A DNA stretch of 13,767 nucleotides, taken from contig CAZGWV010000088.1 in assembly GCA_964529555.1 (NCBI GenBank), positions 1 through 13,767 on the forward strand, in the 5' to 3' direction. Position 1 is the first letter of the stretch. Every line of letters begins with the position of its first letter. The stretch comes from UBA7672 sp964529555. Its GTDB lineage: Bacteria > Pseudomonadota > Alphaproteobacteria > Caulobacterales > Hyphomonadaceae. The notes beneath the pieces were generated by a model that was not told the origin of the DNA, searched no databases, and saw only the letters and a list, made by a program, of their open reading frames with translations. Both the position numbers and the translations under genes were made by a program. Below are positions 6,305-13,747 of this stretch, in pieces.

Positions 6305-8443
6305 CTAGATCGACCCCGCAGCTTCGCGCACCGCCTGCTCGATGGTTCCCGCCGAAAGGAGACCGTCGAATTTCACCGGGGCGCCGCCCGAAGCCGGATA
6401 GACAAGATAGAACGGAATTCCGGCAGCGCCATGGCTTGCGAGTTCCTCGGCGATCACCTTGTCTCGATTGGTCCAGTCCGCGATGAGGAAGGCGGTATTG
6501 GTGTCGGCGAAGGCTTTCTGGACGGAATCCGACGTCAGCGTGGTGGTCTTGTTCACCTGGCAGGTGATGCACCATGTCGCCGTGAAATCCACGAAGATCA
6601 CGCGGCCTTCGGCGCGCAACGCCGAGACTTGCTGCGGCGACCACGGGGCGCCTTCGACCAGTAGCTGTTGTTTCGGAAGGTTCATCACAACGGGCGCGGT
6701 TGCGAAGCCGCCTATGACGATGGCCAGCGCCGCGAAGCGGCCCACCGCCTTCTGTCCGACCCGGCCGGCCAGCCAGACGCCGAAGCCGATGACGACCGCG
6801 CCGAGCAGAACGGCGATTACACCGTCCGTGCCCGCCTGCCCCGCCAGCACCCAGAGGAGCCACAGCGCTGTGAGGAATAGCGGGAAGGCCAGCACCTGCT
6901 TGAACGTCTCCATCCAGCGGCCCGGCCTGGGCAGGATTTTCGCGAAGGCGGGCGTGAAGCTGAGCAGGACGAAGGGCGCGGCCATGCCGATGCCGATCGC
7001 GACGAACACCGCGACGATCACCGGCGCAGGCTGGGACAGCGCCGCGCCGGCCGCCGTGGCCATGAACGGGCCGACGCAGGGAGCGCCGACGAAAGCGGCC
7101 AGCAGGCCCGTGAAGAAGGCGCCGGAGACGCCGCCCTTGTCCGCGAGATTGCCGCCAATGCCGGCCAGGGATCCGCCGATCTCGAACACGCCGAGCAGGT
7201 TGAGCCCCACCACGAACATCACCAGCGCAAACAGGCCGGTGACCCACGAATATTGCAGCTGGAAGCCGAAGCCGACCGAGGTGTCGCCAGCGGCCTTCAG
7301 CGCGACGAGCACGAGGCCGACAGCAGCGAAGCACACCACGACGCCCGCGAGATAGGCGATGCCGTGCTTGCGGGATTCAACCGGATCGTGGGCCGTGTGG
7401 ACGAGGCCTGCCGCCTTGATCGTCAGCACCGGCAGCACGCACGGCATGAGGTTCAGCACGAGGCCGCCGAGGAAGGCGAGGCCAAGCAGGGTGGCGAGAG
7501 TTGCGAAATCCAGCGGGGCGGCGGGAGGCGTTGCGTTCGCGGGCGCGGCGCCGGAGCGGACAAAGTCCTGCGCGGCGACGCCGTCCGGCATGGGTCCGGG
7601 CGTGGGCGCGACTTCCCATCCGAGCTGCGAGCCGTCCTTGCCTTCGATCACCAGCAGGCCGGAGATCACGCTCGTGGGCGTGGCGAAGGCGGATGCCTGC
7701 AGGTCGAGCACGACGCCGTCGGGGCCGAACTTCGCGGGCTGGATCGGCGGGTGGAGGATTTCGGGGCCATTGGGGAAGAAGCGCATGTCGGCCGCGTTCA
7801 CGATGGCGGCGGCGACGGCGGGATCGGCGACGCCGATGCGGAAGCCGCCGTCGATGCGCTCGATGGCGGCGCGGCCTGTGAGGTTCACGGGCAGCTTCGC
7901 CAGCGCGGCGCCGATGACGGCGCTCGACTCCCGGTCGATGGCGGGCGCGGCGGCGACCGGCACGGAGATCGAGAGCGTCACCGCTTCGGGGATGCAGACG
8001 TCGGCGCAGATCAGGTAGTCGAACAGCGCGCCGATGGTGAGCGTGTCGCCGGCTTTGGCGTCGGGTGCGATCGTGAGGTCGAAGGGGAGGATGACCTCGC
8101 CCTCATAGCCATAGTTCATCAGCGGATCGAGCGAGATGGCGTGGGGCGGCGGGAAGCGGAATTCGCCGGCGGAGACTGTGGGCGAGTTCGCCCATTCGGC
8201 GGTGGGCTGGAAGCCGCTGTCGCCCGGATTTTTCCAGTAGACGTGCCAGCCGTCAGCCAGATCGAGGCGGAGGGCGCCGACAAAGGTTTCGCCCGGCACC
8301 GCCGCGGAGCGTTCGACCATCAGCGTGCCGGTGGCGTGGTCGCTGCTGCCGGTGGCCTGTGCAGCAGCCGGCTGGGCCGCCAGCGCGATGGCGAACAGCA
8401 GCCCGGTCAGGAGGCTGAGGCAGCGAAGATAAAGCGTCCGCAA
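6305..8443 (-). CDS. scsB: ScsB/DsbD-like transmembrane thiol electron transporter
   Basis: A 712-residue inner-membrane protein that should carry electrons from cytoplasmic thioredoxin to periplasmic thiol proteins. It has a signal peptide (to about 29), a large periplasmic N-domain with the pair Cys146/Cys150 (ICADVC), then a membrane domain (about 311-590) of some eight segments with conserved Cys335 (NLMPCVLPVL) and Cys456 (APCVGPF), and a C-terminal thioredoxin domain with WCITC (Cys625/Cys628). The N-domain is larger than the alpha domain of E. coli DsbD and resembles ScsB; annotation as DsbD is also reasonable. The start is TTG at 8443, preceded by AAAGGGTG; no ATG or in-frame GTG lies before the signal peptide. 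The redoxin gene follows 56 bases on and is probably cotranscribed. Confidence 0.92.
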   Translation of the reverse strand: MRTLYLRCLSLLTGLLFAIALAAQPAAAQATGSSDHATGTLMVERSAAVPGETFVGALRLDLADGWHVYWKNPGDSGFQPTAEWANSPTVSAGEFRFPPPHAISLDPLMNYGYEGEVILPFDLTIAPDAKAGDTLTIGALFDYLICADVCIPEAVTLSISVPVAAAPAIDRESSAVIGAALAKLPVNLTGRAAIERIDGGFRIGVADPAVAAAIVNAADMRFFPNGPEILHPPIQPAKFGPDGVVLDLQASAFATPTSVISGLLVIEGKDGSQLGWEVAPTPGPMPDGVAAQDFVRSGAAPANATPPAAPLDFATLATLLGLAFLGGLVLNLMPCVLPVLTIKAAGLVHTAHDPVESRKHGIAYLAGVVVCFAAVGLVLVALKAAGDTSVGFGFQLQYSWVTGLFALVMFVVGLNLLGVFEIGGSLAGIGGNLADKGGVSGAFFTGLLAAFVGAPCVGPFMATAAGAALSQPAPVIVAVFVAIGIGMAAPFVLLSFTPAFAKILPRPGRWMETFKQVLAFPLFLTALWLLWVLAGQAGTDGVIAVLLGAVVIGFGVWLAGRVGQKAVGRFAALAIVIGGFATAPVVMNLPKQQLLVEGAPWSPQQVSALRAEGRVIFVDFTATWCITCQVNKTTTLTSDSVQKAFADTNTAFLIADWTNRDKVIAEELASHGAAGIPFYLVYPASGGAPVKFDGLLSAGTIEQAVREAAGSI

Positions 8444-8498
8444 TCGACACCCTTTGACTTTTCTGGCCAGAGCGTCCTGACACCGCTCAAGCCGTAAA

Positions 8499-8527
8499 GG
8501 CCGCAGCCGATGATTTCGGCTGCGGCC
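8499..8527 (-). terminator. Probable terminator of the SapC-family gene
   Basis: A perfect 12-bp stem (GGCCGCAGCCGA with TCGGCTGCGGCC) around a 5-base loop, 97 bases beyond the SapC gene stop. On the - strand it is followed by TTTACGG, a short T-run; on the + strand there is none. It separates the SapC gene from scsB. Confidence 0.6.
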
Positions 8528-8552
8528 CGCTGGTTTGCAAGTAGGGTGGCGA

Positions 8553-8573
8553 AGGGGGCGTGGCTAGCCCCCT
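8553..8573. repeat. 7-bp inverted repeat in the SapC 3' region
   Basis: AGGGGGC (8553-8559) and GCCCCCT (8567-8573) form a stem with a 7-base loop, 51 bases after the SapC stop codon and before the stronger hairpin at 8499-8527. No T-run follows on either strand. It may shield the mRNA 3' end or add to termination. Confidence 0.4.
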
Positions 8574-8623
8574 CCCCGTAACGTGACGGCCCGTGCGCTC
8601 GCGTTGAAGCGAGGCGGAAGCCC

Positions 8624-9418
8624 TCAGTTCGGGGTCGGCGTCGGCGCCGTCGACAGGCGGCGCATCGTGCGCTGGATGACGCGCTGCCAGTTCATCAGCG
8701 AGACCATGTGGGCGTAGACTGCCGCGAGGGCGCCCGTGTTGCGGATGTCCTGGAACTTGGCTTCCGGGAGGGCGTTCAGGCCCTCTTCCGAAATCGCCCA
8801 GTAATCGGCGATCTTCTGCGTTTCGCCCGGATTGCCCTCGGCGTCACGCGGCGTGAAGGCCACCGATTTCTGCTCAAACAGGGAAGCCTTGTCGAGAAGC
8901 TCGACGAACTCGGCCGTGGCGCGGCGCTGGCGTTCGAATTCCTTGCAGAACTCGATCGCGTCCTGCGTGAATTTCGAGGCGCTCTCGCCATCGAAGAACT
9001 TCACGTCCGGCGAGTTGGAAACCATCTGGGCTTCCGTATCGACGCAGAGGAGCAGCTTGTCGCTCTTGGGGTCCGAGGCGAACACGAACGGATAGCGGCG
9101 GGCGAAGGCCGGGAGATAGGTGTCCGGGTCCGGCTGGCCGGTGGCGTCGATATACTCGTTCTCATTCTGGCGGACGCCCATCACGGCAACCGGGGTCTTG
9201 TCGTTGCCGACGAAGATGATCGGATAGCAGGTGGCGGCGACGCCGAACTCGCTGACCGTGATCGGAACGGCGTGGGCGGTCTTCAGGAAGGAGAACGGGG
9301 CGGCGATCTGCTTGACGCCGAGATCCCGGTGCTTCTCGAGCGAGAGGGGCTCCGGCCTCTTGTAGAACATGACCTGGCCGGTCAATTCGGGCTGACCGCC
9401 TGGGGCTGGAGTACTCAT
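8624..9418 (-). CDS. SapC family protein
   Basis: A 264-residue protein matching the SapC family (named after a Campylobacter fetus S-layer region gene; molecular function not established). Diagnostic stretches are MFYKRPEPLSLEKHRDLGVK near the start, VPITVSEFGVAATCYPIIF, the YLPAFARRYPFVF signature at 101-113, LLLCVDTEA, FFDGESASKFTQDAIEFCKE, and a C-terminal EEGLNALPEAKFQDI...AAVYAHMVSLMNW block. No signal peptide or membrane segment is visible, so it is probably cytosolic. The start ATG at 9418 has AGGAG seven bases upstream. It faces the DUF885 lipoprotein gene across 72 bp. Unlike many alphaproteobacterial homologues, no TonB receptor or tryptophan halogenase gene lies beside it here. 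Confidence 0.9.
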   Translation of the reverse strand: MSTPAPGGQPELTGQVMFYKRPEPLSLEKHRDLGVKQIAAPFSFLKTAHAVPITVSEFGVAATCYPIIFVGNDKTPVAVMGVRQNENEYIDATGQPDPDTYLPAFARRYPFVFASDPKSDKLLLCVDTEAQMVSNSPDVKFFDGESASKFTQDAIEFCKEFERQRRATAEFVELLDKASLFEQKSVAFTPRDAEGNPGETQKIADYWAISEEGLNALPEAKFQDIRNTGALAAVYAHMVSLMNWQRVIQRTMRRLSTAPTPTPN

Positions 9419-9444
9419 TAACTAGCTCCTGACTTGATGCTGGC

Positions 9445-9473
9445 AGGTGCTTATCGGAAAACTTCGGCAGCCT
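9445..9473 (-). promoter_or_regulatory. Possible promoter of the SapC-family gene
   Basis: On the - strand TTGAGG (9473-9468) is followed after 17 bases by TAAGCA, overlapping GATAAG, within the 72-bp divergent gap and about 27 bases before the SapC gene start. The -10 match is weak and the call rests on spacing and position. Confidence 0.25.
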
Positions 9474-9490
9474 CAACCAGAGCGAATCGT

Positions 9491-11359
9491 ATGCAGCACG
9501 GCGGCCGGAAATTTCCTGCAAAGGCCCTGTTTTTGGGGGTGATCGGCACTGCGCTTGCCGCATGTTCGCCGCCTGAAGTCGTTTCAGACCCCCAACTTGC
9601 GGCCCTGATCGAGCAGATGGGAAGCGCCGAAGCCCACCGCAGGCCCGAGGCGGCCGACACGATGGGCCTGCCCGACGCCCTGTTCGGGGGCAAATATGCC
9701 GACCGGCTGGACGAGCGGTCCATGGCCGCGACCGAGCGGAACAGAACCAACCGGCTGAGCCAGCTGGCCGCCCTCGAGAAGATCGACCGGGCGACCCTTG
9801 GGGACGAGGCCCTGCGCCAGCGGGATATCGCGGTCTGGCTGCTGGAAGCGGTCACGGCAATCGATGCGTTTGGATATGGCTATGCCGACCTCGGGCGGGC
9901 GAGCCCCTACGTCATCAGCTTTGCGGACGGGGCGTATACGGACCTTTCAAAATTCATGACGCTTCACGCGCCGGTGCGCTCGCGGACGGACGCCAACGAC
10001 TGGCTGAAGCGGCTGGAAGGCATGAGCCGGGCGATGCGCGACGAGCGCAGGCGGTTCGAGACGGACATCGCGGCGGGCGCGGCGCCGCCGGCCGCTGTGC
10101 TGCGGCGGACGCTGGCGAAGGCGAAGCAGCTGGCGCCGGCCAATCCGCGCGAGCATCCGCTGGTGACCTACTTCATCGAATGCCTCGCCCAGATCCCGGA
10201 TATTCGCGAGGAAGAGATCACGGCGCTGGTGAAGAAGGCGACCGATCTCATCGGGGGCGACATCAAGGTCGAGTATGGACGGCTGATCGAACTGCTTGAG
10301 ACGACGCTGGAGACGGCGGCGGAAGAGCCGGGCGTCTGGCGGCTGACGAATGGCGAGGCGTATTACCGCGCGGCGCTGCGGCTTCACACCACGACGGATA
10401 TTTCCGCGAAGCAGCTGCATGCGGCTGGCGAGAAGCTGGTGCTCGATATCTCCGGGGAGATCGACCCGCTGCTTGCCGAGCTTGGCCTCGTCGATGGCGG
10501 GATCGGCGCGCGGCTGCGGAGTCTGGCTGCCGATCCGGCTTATCTCCTGCCCGATACGCCTGAGGGGCGCGTTGCCGTGGTGGCGCTGCTGAACGAGAAG
10601 ATCGACTGGGCTCTGGCGCAGTCGGCGCGCGTTCTGCCTGCTCCCCCGAAAGCGAAGGTGGATGTGCGCGAGGCGGCGCCGCTGACGCAGGACTCGGCGT
10701 CGAGCGCCTTCTACAAATCGCCCGCGCTCGATGGATCGCGGCCAGCGGTGTTCAATGTGAACCTGCGCTCGACACTGGACTTCCCGACCTGGTCGCTGCC
10801 GACGCTGGCCTTCCATGAGGCCGCGCCGGGGCATCACATGCAGGCGGGGCTTGCACGCGAGCGCGTGGGACAGCCGGTGCTTTCGTATTTCATCGGCCTG
10901 CCGGCATTCAGCGAAGGCTGGGCGACTTACGCTGAAGACCTCGCGGCGGAGCTTGGCGCCTACCAGGACGACAAGATCGGCCGGCTGGGCTATCTGCAGG
11001 CCATGATCCAGCGGGCGGCGCGGCTGGTGGCGGACACGGGCATCCATTCGGAGACGTGGACGCGGCCGCAGGCCATCTCTTACCTGCAAGACACGATCGG
11101 CATGACGGCGGCGGAAGCCGAACTCGAAGTCGACCGCATGACGATCTGGCCGGGACTTGCCGCCAGCTACATGACCGGACGCGAGACCATTCGCCGGATG
11201 CGCGCGGGCGCGGAGCGGGAGCTGAAAGCGGCCTTCGATCTCAAGGCTTTCCACGAAGCGATCCTGGTTCCGGGGCCGCGGCCCCTGCCCGTTCTGGAAG
11301 CGGATATTGCCGAATGGGTCGCCGCCAGACGGCCGGCGCCGCCAGCCGAAGCCGAATGA
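9491..11359 (+). CDS. DUF885 family lipoprotein, predicted metallopeptidase
   Basis: A 622-residue member of the DUF885 family, predicted zinc peptidases. The signature FHEAAPGHHMQAG lies at 441-453, with likely ligands His442, His448 and/or His449 and catalytic Glu443. FSEGWATYAEDL follows at 473-484, with Glu475 as a further probable ligand. The rest, including YLQAMIQRAARLVADTGIH and MTIWPGLAASYMTGRETI, is as expected of the family. The N-terminus has a hydrophobic stretch ending in the lipobox TALAAC, so the protein should be a lipid-anchored envelope protein. I chose the ATG at 9491 because it places a standard lipoprotein signal; starts at 9434-9437 add 18-19 residues before it. Length is normal for full-length members. 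The substrate is unknown. Confidence 0.9.
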   Translation: MQHGGRKFPAKALFLGVIGTALAACSPPEVVSDPQLAALIEQMGSAEAHRRPEAADTMGLPDALFGGKYADRLDERSMAATERNRTNRLSQLAALEKIDRATLGDEALRQRDIAVWLLEAVTAIDAFGYGYADLGRASPYVISFADGAYTDLSKFMTLHAPVRSRTDANDWLKRLEGMSRAMRDERRRFETDIAAGAAPPAAVLRRTLAKAKQLAPANPREHPLVTYFIECLAQIPDIREEEITALVKKATDLIGGDIKVEYGRLIELLETTLETAAEEPGVWRLTNGEAYYRAALRLHTTTDISAKQLHAAGEKLVLDISGEIDPLLAELGLVDGGIGARLRSLAADPAYLLPDTPEGRVAVVALLNEKIDWALAQSARVLPAPPKAKVDVREAAPLTQDSASSAFYKSPALDGSRPAVFNVNLRSTLDFPTWSLPTLAFHEAAPGHHMQAGLARERVGQPVLSYFIGLPAFSEGWATYAEDLAAELGAYQDDKIGRLGYLQAMIQRAARLVADTGIHSETWTRPQAISYLQDTIGMTAAEAELEVDRMTIWPGLAASYMTGRETIRRMRAGAERELKAAFDLKAFHEAILVPGPRPLPVLEADIAEWVAARRPAPPAEAE

Positions 11360-11381
11360 AGCCGTCCGCGAATGACCTAGC

Positions 11382-11403
11382 TTACGTCTGTAATCCGACG
11401 TAA
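11382..11403. promoter_or_regulatory. TTACGTC-N8-GACGTAA dyad, candidate BlaI/MecI-type operator
   Basis: TTACGTC (11382-11388) and GACGTAA (11397-11403) are perfect inverted repeats. The left part also reads TTAC-N4-GTAA, close to the TACAnnTGTA core known for BlaI/MecI/CopY repressors. The dyad is 56 bases before the vWA lipoprotein start, a normal distance for an operator. No repressor gene is in the window, so the regulator is inferred only from the motif. Confidence 0.45.
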
Positions 11404-11459
11404 ACTCGCCCCATTCGCCGCGCCTGATCGCCCCACTGAATTCAACAGGGGACATCAGC

Positions 11460-13217
11460 ATGAAACGTTTCCAATACGCCGCGCTGGCCGCCGTTTCCGC
11501 CATCGCTCTGGCAGCCTGTACATCCAACGCGCCGCCCGAGGGCGAAGCGGGCGCCCGCGGCCGGGCCGGGGCGCCGACGCAGGACGCTTCCATCGCGGCG
11601 ACCGCCGTTACATCGGAATCGCGCGACATGGCCGCAATGGCGCCGCCAGCCCCGCCGCCGCCGCCCTCGCTGGCGATGCCCAGCGCGATGGCGCCGAGAA
11701 TGGCGCCGCAGGGCACGTCCTTCGCGCAGATCGCCCCACAGCCCCAGCCGGGCGATGTGGTTCGCGACAGGTATCAGGATGTCGAGATCAACCCGGTGAA
11801 GGTGGTCGCCGAGGAGCCGGTCTCGACCTTCTCCATCGATGTCGACACGGCGAGCTATTCCAACGTTCGCCGGATGCTGAACCAGGGATACCTGCCGCCG
11901 AAGGACGCGGTGCGGATCGAGGAGTTGATCAACTATTTCGATTACGAGTACGCGCTGCCGAAATCGAAGGAGCAGCCATTCGAGACGACCGTGAAGATCG
12001 TGCCCTCGCCCTGGGCCGAGGGGCGGCAGCTGATGCATGTCGCGATCCAGGGCTATGACATCAAGCCGGATGCACGGCCGCCGCTGAACCTCACGCTGCT
12101 GATCGACGTGTCGGGCTCGATGTCGGACCAGAACAAGCTGCCGCTGGCGGTGCAGTCGCTGAAGCTGCTGGTCAATGAGCTGACGGCGCAGGACAAGGTT
12201 TCCATCGCGGTCTATGCGGGCGCGGCGGGGACCGTGCTGGAGCCCACATCGGGCGCGGACAAGGCGAAGATCAATGCGGCGCTCGATCGCCTGCAGGCGG
12301 GCGGCTCGACGGCGGGCGGCGAAGGCCTGCGGCTGGCCTACAGCCTCGCCAAGCAGAGCTATGACAAGAACAGCGTCAATCGCGTGATGCTGCTGTCGGA
12401 TGGGGATTTCAATGTCGGCATCTACGATCCCAATCAGCTTGAAGACCTTGTGAGCCGCGAGCGCGAGAGCGGCGTCTATCTCTCGCTGCTCGGCTTTGGC
12501 GGCGGTAACTACAACGATCTCCTGATGCAGAAACTGGCGCAGGCGGGGAACGGCATTGCGACCTATATCGATACGCTGAATGAGGGCCGCAAGGTTCTGA
12601 ACGACGATCTTTCGGGGTCGATGTTTCCGATCGCAAACGATGTGAAAATCCAGGTGGAGTTCAATCCCGCGAAGGTCGCCGAGTATCGCCTGATCGGCTA
12701 CGAGACGCGCATCCTCAACAAGGAGGATTTCAACAACGACAAGGTGGACGCCGGCGAGATCGGCGCGGGGGCTTCGGTGACGGCGATCTACGAGATCACG
12801 CCGGTTGGATCGAAGGCCGTGCTGAATGACCCGAGCCGGTATCAGCCCGTGACGACGCCGGTGGCGGGGGCGGCGAACGAGTTCGCCTTCCTGAAGATCC
12901 GCTACAAGACGCCGGGCGAGGATACCTCGAAACTGATCGACAGGCCGATCACGGCGGCGGATCAGGTGAGCGACATTTCCAAGGCGCCGGAGGCGACGCG
13001 GTTTGCGACTTCGGTGGCGGGTTATGGTTCGCTGATGCGCGGGGACCCGTATCTCGACAACTCGTTCACATGGGACTCGGTGATCGCGCTGGCCAATGGC
13101 GCGAAGGGCAAGGACGAATTCGGCTATCGCGCCGAGTTCGTGCAGCTTGCGCGGCTGGCCAAGACGGCGGCGAACCAGCAGACGCTGAAGCCGGTGGGCG
13201 GCGGCGTGGGGCAATAG
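11460..13217 (+). CDS. Lipoprotein with von Willebrand factor A domain, YfbK-like
   Basis: A 585-residue predicted envelope lipoprotein with lipobox ALAAC (Cys20). A low-complexity Ala/Pro/Met-rich linker (about 21-95, including PPAPPPPPS) leads to a vWF N-terminal domain (VSTFSIDVDTASYSNVRRML and following), then a vWA domain with a complete metal-ion site: DVSGS at 216-220, Thr284 and Asp314. The C-terminal part (about 400-575) matches the domain found after vWA in YfbK-type proteins (DUF3520). Its role in this family is unknown; an intact metal site implies ligand or partner binding. AGGGGA lies nine bases before the ATG. A possible operator is at 11382-11403. The stop codon lies inside a degenerate heptamer repeat. 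DUF885 ends 100 bases upstream on the same strand. Confidence 0.92.
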   Translation: MKRFQYAALAAVSAIALAACTSNAPPEGEAGARGRAGAPTQDASIAATAVTSESRDMAAMAPPAPPPPPSLAMPSAMAPRMAPQGTSFAQIAPQPQPGDVVRDRYQDVEINPVKVVAEEPVSTFSIDVDTASYSNVRRMLNQGYLPPKDAVRIEELINYFDYEYALPKSKEQPFETTVKIVPSPWAEGRQLMHVAIQGYDIKPDARPPLNLTLLIDVSGSMSDQNKLPLAVQSLKLLVNELTAQDKVSIAVYAGAAGTVLEPTSGADKAKINAALDRLQAGGSTAGGEGLRLAYSLAKQSYDKNSVNRVMLLSDGDFNVGIYDPNQLEDLVSRERESGVYLSLLGFGGGNYNDLLMQKLAQAGNGIATYIDTLNEGRKVLNDDLSGSMFPIANDVKIQVEFNPAKVAEYRLIGYETRILNKEDFNNDKVDAGEIGAGASVTAIYEITPVGSKAVLNDPSRYQPVTTPVAGAANEFAFLKIRYKTPGEDTSKLIDRPITAADQVSDISKAPEATRFATSVAGYGSLMRGDPYLDNSFTWDSVIALANGAKGKDEFGYRAEFVQLARLAKTAANQQTLKPVGGGVGQ

Positions 13218-13257
13218 AGTCTGGGCAGTCGGCAGTAGGCATTGGGCAGTAGATTCT
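13209..13257 (+). repeat. Degenerate 7-bp tandem repeat overlapping the vWA gene stop
   Basis: Seven consecutive heptamers in register: GGGCAAT, AGAGTCT, GGGCAGT, CGGCAGT, AGGCATT, GGGCAGT, AGATTCT. The core four (13223-13250) are variants of NGGCAGT, and the outer AGAGTCT and AGATTCT resemble one another. The array supplies the last Gly-Gln codons and the TAG of the vWA gene. Heptameric GGCAGTA-like arrays that translate as SAVGSRQ or YCLLPTA are a familiar kind of dispersed tandem repeat in bacterial intergenic regions. Confidence 0.6.
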
Positions 13258-13297
13258 CAAAAAGAGTCGGGCCCTGCGGAGTGGTCCGCAGGGCCCG
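13257..13297 (-). terminator. Strong intrinsic terminator of the small gene at 13385-13747
   Basis: A perfect 13-bp stem (CGGGCCCTGCGGA at 13268-13280 with TCCGCAGGGCCCG at 13285-13297) and 4-base loop. On the - strand it is followed by ACTCTTTTTGA, so it terminates the leftward gene 87 bases after its stop. On the + strand the tail CTTCCCG is poor, but the hairpin may also stop the vWA transcript. Confidence 0.82.
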
Positions 13298-13312
13298 CTT
13301 CCCGTCAGGCTG

Positions 13313-13357
13313 TTCGGTGTGGAGACCAGCGGAGACTGAACGCCCACGCACACCGAA
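13313..13357. repeat. 9-bp inverted repeat in the 3' region of the small gene
   Basis: TTCGGTGTG (13313-13321) and CACACCGAA (13349-13357) are exact inverted repeats around 27 bases, between the stop of the small gene at 13385 and its terminator. In the - strand mRNA this would form a stem-loop. The role is unknown. Confidence 0.4.
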
Positions 13358-13384
13358 TGACGAGGTCTTGTTGAAGCCGTCGCC

Positions 13385-13747
13385 CTAGGCGGCGATGGCC
13401 ATGTCTTCGTTGGCCATCTCGCTGCCGGAGGCGAAGACCGGATCGAGGCCGTTGGCGAGGTCAGCGGCTTCGCGGCGGCGGGCGGCGATATCCATGTTGC
13501 GGCGGATGAAGATCGCCGTGGCGCCATAGCGGCGCGCTTCACGCCAGCGCCAGAAGGTGGCGACATCGCCCTCCGTTCCGCCCTGGTCGGCGACGCGGAT
13601 GACGCGCCAGCCCTTGCCTTCGGGCGCGGCGAACAGGACGACGCCGGGGACCTTGGCCCAATCGGCTTCGGCGCTCATGCGTTCGAAGCGGTAGGAAGCG
13701 CCGTTGGCGCCGCAGAAGTTGGCCGTTCCGTTGATCAGCGCGCTCAT
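13385..13747 (-). CDS. Conserved-looking hypothetical protein, 120 residues
   Basis: I do not recognise this family. The ATG at 13747 is preceded by a good ribosome site (GGAG seven bases upstream), and a strong terminator follows the stop, so it is very likely a real single gene. There is no signal peptide or membrane segment, so it is probably cytosolic. The middle reads as a compact alpha/beta domain: FERMSAEADWAKVPGV, VLFAAPEGKGWRVIRVADQG, then an Arg/Trp-rich helix FWRWREARRYGATAIFIRRN. The last 25 residues are acidic and probably flexible. The single Cys is residue 12. The C-terminal AIAA ending resembles a protease-accessible tail, but that is weak evidence. Confidence 0.8.
   Translation of the reverse strand: MSALINGTANFCGANGASYRFERMSAEADWAKVPGVVLFAAPEGKGWRVIRVADQGGTEGDVATFWRWREARRYGATAIFIRRNMDIAARRREAADLANGLDPVFASGSEMANEDMAIAA

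Noticed and set aside
6249..7334. Open upstream extension of the redoxin frame through scsB
   Set aside because: The extension is Arg-rich noise in another frame of scsB. The redoxin has its own ribosome site and signal peptide at 6248, so this is not a fusion.
7253..8497. 414-codon + strand frame opposite scsB
   Set aside because: Low-complexity Arg/Gly/Glu translation with no motif, entirely opposite a complete ScsB; a shadow frame.
11272..11285. GC-only palindrome GGGGCCGCGGCCCC within the DUF885 gene
   Set aside because: It encodes conserved-looking Gly-Pro-Arg-Pro codons in GC-rich DNA and has no terminator tail; likely compositional.
9947..13214. Very long open frames on the - strand (about 590 codons each) opposite the DUF885 and vWA genes
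   Set aside because: They are antisense shadows of GC-rich codon use: Arg/His-rich translations without domains, opposite genes with clear family motifs.
13209..13257. Heptamer repeat considered as a CRISPR or attachment site
   Set aside because: Units of 7 bp without spacers, no cas genes, no integrase and no tRNA nearby.
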